From Daphnia pulex (lineage: Eukaryota > Arthropoda > Branchiopoda > Diplostraca > Daphniidae), in contig NC_060028.1 of assembly GCF_021134715.1 (NCBI RefSeq), positions 3,990,501-4,054,500 of the forward strand: a stretch of DNA of 64,000 nucleotides, written 5' to 3'. The notes under the pieces were generated by a model, which did not search any database, was not told the DNA's origin, and was given only the letters and a program-made list of their open reading frames with translations. Position numbers and translations under genes: made by a program. Positions 55,601 to 64,000 of the stretch are shown here, one piece after another (the first letter of the stretch is position 1; each line of letters begins with the position of its first letter).

Positions 55601-56240
55601 GCACGAAATTTTACAAAATGTTCAAGTGCCGCCACTGCCCGCACGTCAACGTCCGCAAGGCCAACATCCAGGAGCACGAGAAGAGACACCAGACCAAGCC
55701 GGGCAGCGCCGCCGGCGGCGGTGGCGACAACATGCACGCCTGCTCAATGTGCAATTACCGGTGCAACAACGCCGGCGTCTTGTCGGCCCACGTCAAAGTC
55801 CACCAGAACGTGCTGGGCATCATCCACGCCCTGGCCGATCCTTCGAGATCCGACGAGGAGCAGTTGCGCCAATTGGCCGGAGTGGCGGGTTTCAAAACGG
55901 GGGGAGAAGCATTGGCCCTGGTTGGAAAAGAAGCGGAAGAATCTTGTTCGTCGCTTTCGTCGTCCGGAAGTGCCGCCCCTCAACCGAAATTGGATTTGCT
56001 GCTGGGTCGGGCCGGCGAAGACGCCAAAGGTGGCGGCGGGAAAAAGTTACATTTTTGCGCTCACTGCCCGGCCCGTTTTCTGGTCGAGGCGGAGCTCCTG
56101 ATTCACACACACACACAACGCTTTCACGGAGTCAAACTGGCCTTCCGTTGTGACGTCTGCTCTTACACGGCCCGCGCAAGAGAACCACCTGCTGGCCCAT
56201 TGGATGGTCCACAGTCGCGAATATCAAGAGAGAACCAAGG
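52677..56240 (+). CDS. C2H2 zinc-finger protein, about twelve fingers, frame broken
   Basis: Exons recognised by splice sites and finger spacing are 52677-52756, 53040-53444, about 53599-53700, about 53966-54255, 54470-54650, 54722-54885, 54946-55030 and 55095-56240. Fingers include CSQCAYRSNW, CKRCVLKHKDKRMVLAHMAKH (with C-x2-C-x12-H-x3-H), CGVCNQVSNWKHVIQ/RHGRLKH across an intron, CSICPFACKRVTADIEVHRQ, CPICPFFVTDNQ/ELAQHLVLH, CSSCPYVSDNKRQYVYHRQF and five more to 56220. Pro/Ser- and Ala/Glu-rich linkers separate them. It is presumably a nuclear DNA-binding regulator, of the REST or hunchback style; no orthologue can be named. TGA (53404) and TAG (53688) stops, and shifts near 54135, 54540, 55495 and 56180, break the frame although the fingers stay well conserved. 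Confidence 0.8.
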
Positions 56241-56389
56241 TACTTCATTTGTTTTTCATTTTTTTTTAATTTGAAGCTGACAGCTGATTTGATAGATTAG
56301 ATATTTGATGTAACGATGATGAATAACTCTTTCGTTTTGTTGGTTTTTCTTTGCATTTGATTTCAACTGAAATTGTCAAATATATACAG

Positions 56390-56674
56390 AGGCTCACGCT
56401 GAAATCGACGGCGGCCCGGAGAAGTACGTCAAGAGCGGGAGCACGTTGAAGCTGACGTGCCACCTGAGACAGAGCAGCGTGACTCCGGACTTCGTCTTCT
56501 GGTACCAGGACGAGCGTATGATCAACTACGAGGGAGCGGCCGGCGTCAAAGTCATCAGCGATGCCGCATCCAGCACGCTCATCATTGAACGGGCCCAGAG
56601 CGTCCACTCGGGCAACTACTCATGCGTCCCGTACAATGTCAACCCGTCGTCCGTCATCGTTCACATCCTCAATG
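56390..56674 (+). CDS. dpr-type second immunoglobulin exon
   Basis: A 285-base exon between a pyrimidine-poor acceptor (tatatacag) and donor aatg/gtaaga encodes 94 residues of an Ig domain. It has AEIDGGPEKYVKSGSTLKLTC (first Cys), FVFWYQDERMINYE, STLIIERAQSVHSGNYSCVP (second Cys in the Y-x-C motif) and SVIVHILNG. This layout is that of the second Ig domain of Dpr cell-surface proteins, which pair with DIP partners in neuronal recognition. No signal peptide, first Ig or membrane exon is present nearby, so the rest of the gene must lie outside the window, or this exon is stranded between the zinc-finger gene and polyhomeotic. The frame is intact. Confidence 0.85.
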
Positions 56675-56772
56675 GTAAGAAAGAGAAAAAATTCCGTCCC
56701 ACCGACTATACACATCCAGAAAACTCTCGTCCGTAATATATATCTGCACGTTGTCCATTCCAACCCACTCGA

Positions 56773-56775
<3 letters not shown>

Positions 56776-56818
<43 letters not shown>

Positions 56819-56826
56819 TCTCTCTC
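56776..56826. repeat. (CT)n microsatellite
   Basis: About 25 CT repeats with one ctat interruption, in the intron after the dpr-type exon. Confidence 0.95.
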
Positions 56827-56839
56827 CGTGTGCAGCAGT

Positions 56840-58433
56840 CGCCACTCCAATTTCACGAGTTCTCCGTCTTATATTCGTCCCCGATTCCCGCATAGTTCCG
56901 CGCTCTTTCCTCGTTTTCTTTCTCCACCAGCTTCTAGACTTGCGTTCGCTTCTCTCTCTTGGGTTTCTTCCTTCTTTCCCGTTATTCTTCTTCTTCTTTT
57001 CCACCTACTATATTACACCTACTGCGCGGGCTCCTTAAATCTAACGACATCGACGTTAGACCAAGCGAAGAATTTCAAAAACCTCCTCCTCCAACACACA
57101 AGGCCCCTCCAAAAAACATTTGCATCGGAATTTTTCGGGTTCTGGGTTTCCCCTAGCACCAGCACCACCCCGATGTCACGACGGAAAGCTTTGAAAGCCT
57201 CTTAAACCCTAAAATCCGGACTACTGTGTCTAGATGAGCTGTGCGAGTGCTTGTCTATACAATTTGAATCAAAGTAACTGAACTCAGAGATGTCTGCTGC
57301 TTTACCTATTCCGGGTATAGCGCTAGGAGCAGTAAAGTACAATATACGTAAATATATACGTGGCCAAGGCCATCTATACTGGGTTGAAATAAATAGACGG
57401 GTCGGCCTATGTATACTTGTATTAGGCACGGGGCTCGGGAGAAATCCATAGAGATATATTAGCTAGCTGCTTCGTTATTGATGTTAATTACATTTGACTA
57501 ATTAATAAACACTCGAGGGCTCGCGGAAGTCTCTAACTCTCTATGCACGCACCGCCGCGAACAACATGCGCTAGAGTGATGGAAGTGTTTCCCCGGTATG
57601 CCGGTAAGATGCCATCTTCTTTTAAGAGATCACGTTCGATGTGCCTTTCATTTTTCTCCGGTTTGTATTTTTCTTTTGTTTTTTTGCAAAGTATCCATCG
57701 GATTTTGCTTCCAGCGTTGATGGATTTTTGTATGTGAGTGTCGGCTTTTTTGTTAACTTATTCATTTTTATTCTTTTTGCCAGACTGGTGCTGAAGAAAG
57801 TTTTTTCTTCTCAGAAACTTGGAAAAAAACTTTGACTTTTCTTCAGCGGTGTCCGTGTCGAGTTTCCAGCCAAGGATTATCCGTCGCAGATTTCCATGAT
57901 GATAAAGTAAGTGTTTTTTCCGTTTTGTCTTTCCGCTTTGAATCAACAAACGAAGGAAAGCAGACTCCATTTTGATTGAACGCCATCTATCCATATCTAA
58001 GTTATTTACTTTTCTCAGCATTTTTAGGTTTACATGTTATTGATTTGTTTTAATCTGATGTTTTCATGGCTAATGTGTAAAGCTAGTTTCAAGTAAAATT
58101 GTGAATGATAATGATCCTTTAATTGGATTACCGTTCTGGTAAAACCTTGTGTTACTTATGCATGTTAAATATTACAGATTTTTGCCATGCATCCTGCAAC
58201 TGGTAGAAATTCTAGCATTAAAGTTAACTCGTTTTCATTTCCGTTCATTATTTTATGACGAATTTGGAATTTAATCTAGTGTTCTCGAATGAACATTTTT
58301 TTAAAAATATGTTAAACATATGCACGTCCACAGTAAACGTAATATCTATCGCTAGATGGTGTTGTCAGTTAGATATTTTTGGTTTTCCCTGAAATCGCAT
58401 CTTCTTGAAAACCCATTTTTAGAATTTTTCCAG
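56840..58433. other. Intergenic or intronic DNA upstream of polyhomeotic
   Basis: A possible short 5' exon ends at about 57907 (gatgataaa/gtaagt) and would read in phase (VADFHDDK) into the exon at 58434. This is weak. Otherwise no gene. Confidence 0.3.
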
Positions 58434-61400
58434 TCGGAATCTTCATCGACGACGACGGCTGTGCAGAGCGGCGGAACCCCGACGATGGTGCCTGTCGATC
58501 CTGGATCGAATCAAAATTACACCCCGTCTGCGCCATCTTCCGTTGTCGAGGCCATGCCATGCAATCGCCCATGGGTCCATCGCAAATTCCTACTCAAGTA
58601 TATAGTTAGTAGAAAAGTAGTATTATAGTATATATCATAAATAACATAGAAGAATCGGCCTTTTTTCTCCTCTCCTTCCTATAAGCACACACACGATCTC
58701 TCTCGAAGTTTGCACGGCACACAATGGCTTTAGCGCCCCCTACCAACCAATTTTTTCTCTCCCCTCTTCATCCCTCGGTGCACATTTATGCATCCGTCTT
58801 TTTGTGTCGAAAGAGAGAGAGAACCACAGCAGCGGCTATATTGAGTACGCTTAACACGCCCTGTACTTTGCTACGCTATAGCGCGCTCACTCTGACTGAA
58901 TCCTATCTGAGAACGGATCCACATGACACCCGACTAAACTTTATATACCATCGTTCATTTTGTGTCCATATCTGATACCCTCCTCGCATTCGTCCGTGTT
59001 CAATATTACATGGGTAGCCGGTAGCGTGGTAGTTTGCATGTTTGATCAGTGGAGTAGGATGAAGGAAGACAAAAAAGAATTTCACATTCTGTTCAAACAT
59101 GGGGCTCGGAACATGGACACATGGGTCACCCGGGGGGACAGTCGAATTTACATGAAACCCCTTGAATTCAATTTATAGTCCAACCATTTTAGGGAGCTTG
59201 TAACCAATGTCAATTCATCCGAGTAAAATGTCGTTATTTTCTCCTCTAGTTCTTGTTCCAGCAGTAACTAATGGCTAGCCCTCAGCTACAACAACAGACA
59301 GATACACACCTGGACCATCTCCTGGTGGTTCTCAAACACAGCAACCCAACGGAGGTGGAGGAAACCCTTCTGCCTTCTCCGATGAATGGCGGCAGGAATG
59401 CAGCAATGGCGATGAATACGATCAATTTGTCGGCTATGAACTCGATGATGCCTTCTTTGGCTTACAACGGAATGGCCGGAATGACGATGGCCAGTATGAA
59501 TGCTGCCGGTTTAAAACAATCGATGGGTCATCCTGTCATGTCTTCTGGAGGGATGCCTCAGGTTTGATTGACAAACATATTTTTTTAGTTTTGACAGTCG
59601 TCAATATCTCCCTAAAACATACTTGGCGAATATTGACGTGCAGGTTCAAGTAAACCAGCAACAGATTCCGTACTTGCAGCAATTACACAGTAATGCCCAG
59701 GGTACGCGATTCATCATGCCAGGAAATATTTCGTTGCAGCCAAAAGGTGTTAATCAAACGATACAGGTAATTTTAATCTTCTACAATATATTAAAGAATT
59801 AAAATTAAATTTGGAAAAACGGAATGAGACGAAGCATAAAATAAATATGGCAACCAATTTACGGAGGAGGTAACGGAACAAAAACAAACAGTTGTAAATG
59901 CCATCTAGCGGAGCATGATTTCAAACCCACGTTTGAAGAGCACTTTTGTTTTTTAACACAAATGATTTCAAACCCACGGTTGAATCGTTGAAGAGCATTT
60001 TTATTTTACTCCAATGACAAGATATTTAGGACAAAATATTAATTATAATAATTCGTACTGATAGACCACGTTTGTTTTTAATTGCGGATTTGACGAGTTT
60101 CTTTTGTCTTTCTCATTCAGTCGACCAATTTCGGACAACCTATTCAGGTGTGTGTTATTGCTTCCCTCAAACGTTACGAATGGTCCCATTGATCTAAATT
60201 GATTTGTCATGTATTCTCACAAAGGGAACTAGAACATGGAATAAAATTAGACAATTTTGTTATCTATCTTTAGGTTATTGCTGCTGGCAAACCATTTCAA
60301 CCTGGGCAATGGACACCACATCTTCAATTAACCGGCAACAATATGCTAAAGGGTCATCAAAATGGTATAGCATGTTATTCTTGGTAATCCAAAGTGTCAC
60401 CTTCTCAATAATATCAATTTTTTACAGATAACAATGCCATACTTCAATTTTTCAACAATGCAAGGAATAATGGATGTATTCCAACATCAAATAATCAGAC
60501 GTTGGTCATTACTGGACCGCTGATCACAAATCAAGCTGGAAATTACAATCAGCAAGGTCAACAAGGAAAGCCCATTGAAATGAATAAGGTGTGTTGAAGA
60601 TTTGAATGTCCTATATTGAATGTGTTTTGTTAAAATAAATTTTGAATTGTATTATTAGGCACAGCAGCAGCAACAACAACAGCAACAACAACAGCAACAA
60701 CAACAGCAGCAGCAGCAGCAACAACAGCAACCATATTACCAAGTTGTGATTGCTGGGATGCCTCCAAAGTCCCCAGTCATGACATCTGCTGTTGGAAATA
60801 AGGGCAACATGGCCAGTACAGGTGTTAACGTCAGTCAGGCAACCAATATGTTGGCACAACCTCAGATTGTCACTTCTCAAGCGAATTCTGCACCCATGCA
60901 ACTTGGTGGTTCCATGCAACCAATGCAGATCATAAGTCAAATGCAGGTAGTGTAGTTTCGTTATTATTTGGTATTGATTTTTTTTTCTAATGTATCCTTG
61001 TTTTGACTTAAAAGGGTAACCAAATGGGCCAGTCTTTAGGATTTCAACTACCTCCAAACTTTTATCAGTTTGGAGGTCAGCAAGGCCCCATCATTATCAG
61101 ACAACATTGGCAACCCGACGGAATGTTTTTCCAGACGGCACCTCAGCCAACTATCGCTGCGCAACCGGGTGAGTTGCTTTACTGAATACTATCTTCAATT
61201 TTAAAAGCTAATTTTTATTTTCCAATTCAAATCAGCACTTCAACCAGTGCCTCCCCTTACTGCTGCCATTAAACCTAGAGCAGAGACTCCATCAAAAGCA
61301 AGCGGAACCCGCCCATTATCAACGATATTGCCTTCATCATCGGGAGCATCGACAGCACCAACACTGATTCGGCCAGCCTCGTCCATGTCCAATCAAACAT

Positions 61401-62042
61401 TTGCAGGCGGAGTGGTCACAAATGCTCAAACTGGCAACCCTAGACCTGCCGTAAGCAAATCTATTCTTTCAGCAGCTATCTATAAGGATTTCTATAATCA
61501 ATATTTGTTCGATTAGGGTAAGACCAAGAAAGTTGGACGGCCTCCACAAAATCAACAGCGACCAGTGGCACCGTCAGTCGTGCAAGGCCAGCAAGCTCTT
61601 TTACAGCCGGTACAGCAGCAACAACAGCAACAACAACAACAACATCAACAGCCGCATATTCAGTTCCAACAGCAACAACAGAATCAACAACTGCATGCCG
61701 TATCTCAGCAACTCATTGCTCAACATTTAAGAAATTCTGTTGATTGTTGCCTATATGTTAAACCATGTTAAAGCATCGATCCAATAGTTTCAGATGCAGC
61801 AGCATCTGTTCCAAATTCAGCAGTATCAACAGTAACAACAGCCGACACTAATGTCACTTCCGGCTTTCCAGCAAGTGGCTCAGCAAACGCTGGATACCAA
61901 TCAACAAGCCCAACTGCAGCAAGCTATCGTTTTGGATACCCATCGTTGGCCTTCACATCGGAGGGCGGAAATAGGCGCGGCGATCTTGGATTCAGTGGTT
62001 GTGTTTTTTCTTTTTTTCAAAGTGAATGCTGTGAGTGCGTGA
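58434..62042 (+). CDS. ph: Polyhomeotic homologue, N-terminal and central part
   Basis: Twelve splice-bounded exons: 58434-58597, 59262-59561, 59644-59766, 60121-60147 (27 bases), 60274-60364, 60428-60588, 60659-60946, 61015-61168, 61236-61450, 61517-61738 and 61794-62042. An upstream exon is also possible. Short blocks follow the order I know from Drosophila polyhomeotic: QPIQVIAAGKPFQ, CIPTSNNQTLV, polyQ, LPPNFYQFGG, IIIRQHWQPDGMFFQ, TRPLSTILPS and IRPASSMSNQT, then a Gln-rich tract. Polyhomeotic is a PRC1 subunit that silences Hox genes. The FCS zinc finger and SAM domain are absent here, since a minus-strand gene starts at 62.7 kb. A TAG at 59276, a TAA at 61833 and indels near 58555 and 59383 break the frame. 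It may be a truncated duplicate. Confidence 0.75.
60662..60732 (+). repeat. CAG/CAA polyglutamine tract
   Basis: About 23 consecutive Gln codons of mixed cag and caa, within a polyhomeotic exon, directly after the acceptor. Confidence 0.95.
61613..61682 (+). repeat. Second polyglutamine tract
   Basis: Mixed cag/caa codons, broken by His and Ile-Phe-containing spacers, in the polyhomeotic exon at 61517. Confidence 0.9.
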
Positions 62043-62699
62043 GTGTGTGTGTGAGTGCAAAGTGAAAACACTGTGTGTTTCCGACAACAACAACAATCTA
62101 AAGAAATGGTGAAGAAGAACTCTGTTTTTTTTTCTGATAAGGTAAGTTTTCCTTATATTTATTACTTCTTTTATCCTTCAATTACTTCTGACCGGTCTGT
62201 ACCCTTACAAATTTTAATTTCGATCATTCTCTTTGTTTTCTTACAATTTCTTGTAAACTTAGTGGCAAATTTTTTACAATGAATTATTTAAATCAAAATA
62301 ATATTTACATTTTGTTTATCACGAAGTTTGTTTGTTCGTCGATGTTGTCTACCATGGTTTGTTTATTGGTAGAGAACATACTTAGATGCAGCTAGTTTTG
62401 CCTTGTGTTTCGTATTGCCCTCCCCCCTGTAGACTTCTCCGTCGATGGTTATATTGCATATGAAACACCCACTGGGCGATTTCGTCTCCCTAATTTATTA
62501 AAATTTATTTGTTGGTTAGTTAGGTAACTTAAGTAACGTTCGTTATTTGTACATACCTGATTGACATACTCGGATGACGTGTTGGCAGAATTTCAGTTGC
62601 CGGTGGCTTGAAGTGAGCTATGGAAAATTATTATTTTTTTAAATTATTTTAATGGGAGGTCTAAAATTCATTTTTTTAACTGTTAGCGTCATCGAGGAA
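62043..62699. other. Convergent spacer between polyhomeotic and the Dicer-like gene
   Basis: A possible donor at 62141 (gataag/gtaagt) leaves open that polyhomeotic splices further, but no FCS or SAM coding sequence was found in the following 650 bases. Confidence 0.35.
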
Positions 62700-64000
62700 G
62701 GGTTGAAATGAATTTCGTAAGGGAACCTTCGGAATCGATGAAAATGGCTCCTGCAATCGACTCGAAAGTACGTCTGGCACCTTAATGCATCGTGCTGCTA
62801 TTGGACACTGAGGTCCCGAGCTTGCCAAGCTATAAGACTGAGTAAATTCATTGTTAATTTTAAATTTATTGGAATTAAAAAGGTTTTTTTACCATGTTTG
62901 AGTAGGGATGAGCGGCCTTTTCTTGATTCTCTGCAAATTCGTTGACGTTGTGCAGCCATGATGGCGGCAGGCCCAGTAAGAATTTGTGAATTCCGAATTT
63001 TACAGTCAAAACACCAAAGCAGTCGTTGCATGTAAGGGCAGATATGTGACGAGTCAAATCTCCTGGGTTGTACATCGTAATGGTTCTGAATAGTCCAATG
63101 GACACGAGTATTCCTAAACATTTTAATATTTATTTTAAATTTATAATTTTTAAAAAATGAGTTTAAGATTGAAGGAGGAATGGAGGAGGTGCTCCATGGA
63201 AAGAAAAATGACCGATCGGCATTGGCGAATGAAACACTTATTCCAGGGTAGTGCCTCCTCCACTCCTCCTTCGCCGGTAAAGCTGGGTCTACACTAGCTG
63301 TTTTTACAGACAAGTTACGGTCGTAATCGGTTTCTCGTGTCTGAATAAATGGCCGTTTCTCTCCTGTTGTTGCACAAATGCCTGCAAGACTAATTCTTGG
63401 GCTGGAGATGTCTCTTGCAACAGGAGATGCAAGTTTGTTTTGATGGCGATGACGGCCAGTGTATCGTTGCAAACCAGTTCAGACTTGATTCCGGACAATT
63501 GTCCTGCTCCGTAGTTTTCATGCCGCTCGAAGCACTCCTCGATCATAATTAAGTCTAGAAGAAACAAACAATTAAAATATAATTTAACCTCCCCATAGAT
63601 GTAACGACAAATTACCTAGTACAGCATCTCCAACTAACTCCAATCTGTCTCCCTTCTTGACTGAGCTTTTAAGGCTGGCCGTCGGTCGTTTTAGGGCCTG
63701 GTGTAACATCTCCTCGTCCTTGAATTTGTATCCGAATATCTCTTCGAAATACACCGCTGCAGTTACTGGTTTTGGGGGAGTATCGTTAATCTATAGTAGG
63801 AAAAAGAAAAGGTTAACTGTATTCTGCTCACTCATTCATGAGACGTGTGGGGTTAGGTTAGGTTATGTATTGGATTTGACAAAAACGGTAACTAAAAATT
63901 TGCCGAATTTGTCAAGTCCAATACATTGACTATCACATGTTTAACTAATTACCTGTGATGGTTCTGTGCGTTGTGCGTCGTCCATGTATAAGGAAAGTTC
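62700..64000 (-). CDS. Dicer-like RNase III gene, 3' part
   Basis: Minus-strand exons are 64000-63953 (partial), 63790-63616, 63554-63319 (A), 63113-62893 (B) and 62807-about 62700 (C). The second encodes VYFEEIFGYKFKDEEML, HQALKRPT and GDRLELVGDAVL, the RNase III signature with its catalytic Glu and Asp. Exon A continues DLIMIEECFE, SELVCNDTLAVIAIKTN and QQQERNGH. Exon B encodes a diverged version (HISALTCNDCFGVLTVKFG, EFAENQEKAAH) and starts and ends in the same phase as A. Exon C holds the second catalytic motif FESIAGAIFIDSEG but is frameshifted just before it (VPDV / TFES). The layout matches the second RNase III domain of Dicer, which cuts double-stranded RNA in small-RNA pathways. No double-stranded RNA-binding domain follows. 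The product may be inactive as read. Confidence 0.8.
63120..63310. other. Intron between the duplicated RNase III exons
   Basis: The sequence between exons A and B (minus strand) lacks another copy of the GDAVL exon, so the two versions share one upstream exon. The minus-strand frame here (KEEWRRHYPGISVSF) is probably chance. Confidence 0.5.

Noticed and set aside
56620..57004. Long Arg/Glu-rich frames on the minus strand
   Set aside because: They arise from reading the CT microsatellite in reverse; no splice sites or homology.
60611..61057. Minus-strand frame with a poly-Leu run
   Set aside because: It is the antisense of the polyglutamine CAG/CAA tract in polyhomeotic.
1..64000. tRNA, rRNA or other structured RNA genes
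   Set aside because: Scanned by eye for tRNA-like arms and conserved rRNA blocks; none convincing. A covariance-model scan would be needed to exclude them.

Overview
This window is eukaryotic and most likely arthropod. The host genes are split by short GT-AG introns, often 60-100 bases, and include a dpr-type immunoglobulin exon, a polyhomeotic homologue with many small exons, a C2H2 zinc-finger gene and a Dicer-like RNase III gene. The density and variety of BEL/Pao, I-type non-LTR, Tc1/mariner, pogo and foldback elements would fit a crustacean such as Daphnia. The genus is an inference; no sequence search was run.

The left two thirds (about 1-51 kb) is an accessory, transposon-rich region. 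At 0.1-9.6 kb are a degenerate repeat-coding exon, a few orphan exon-like tracts, two unusual simple repeats and a decayed transposon-associated ORF. From 10.46 to 18.86 kb lies a nearly complete BEL/Pao retrotransposon on the minus strand with 0.82-kb LTRs. Its left LTR is split by a 1,223-base TIR element, and the whole element interrupts a two-exon coding tract. A second, decayed BEL copy sits at 21.1-22.6 kb. At 24,143-28,434 is a 4.29-kb DNA transposon with roughly 730-base terminal inverted repeats, a 4-base target duplication and an apparently intact four-exon gene for an 875-residue transposase. It is the best candidate here for a poorly described mobile system. Further right are an FkbM-type methyltransferase pseudogene (32.7-33.3 kb), a 4.8-kb TIR element carrying two unrelated transposase genes in convergent orientation (34.0-38.7 kb), a divergent end of the 4.29-kb transposon family (39.0 kb), a broken I-clade retrotransposon (39.4-42.5 kb), Tc1/mariner relics (42.5-44.5 kb), two adjacent foldback elements (46.2-47.0 kb) and a 939-base MITE with a 9-base target duplication (49.8-50.7 kb).

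The right third (about 52.6-64 kb) is genic. A C2H2 zinc-finger gene of about twelve fingers (52.7-56.2 kb, +) is followed by a single dpr-type second Ig exon (56.4-56.7 kb, +), the N-terminal and central part of polyhomeotic (58.4-62.0 kb, +), and the 3' part of a Dicer-like gene (62.7-64.0 kb, -). The Dicer-like gene has two consecutive phase-compatible versions of the same RNase III exon. Splice sites are well kept throughout this part, yet the zinc-finger, polyhomeotic and Dicer-like coding frames are each broken by one- or two-base indels and isolated stop codons. That pattern suggests either assembly errors or a recently duplicated, decaying chromosomal segment.
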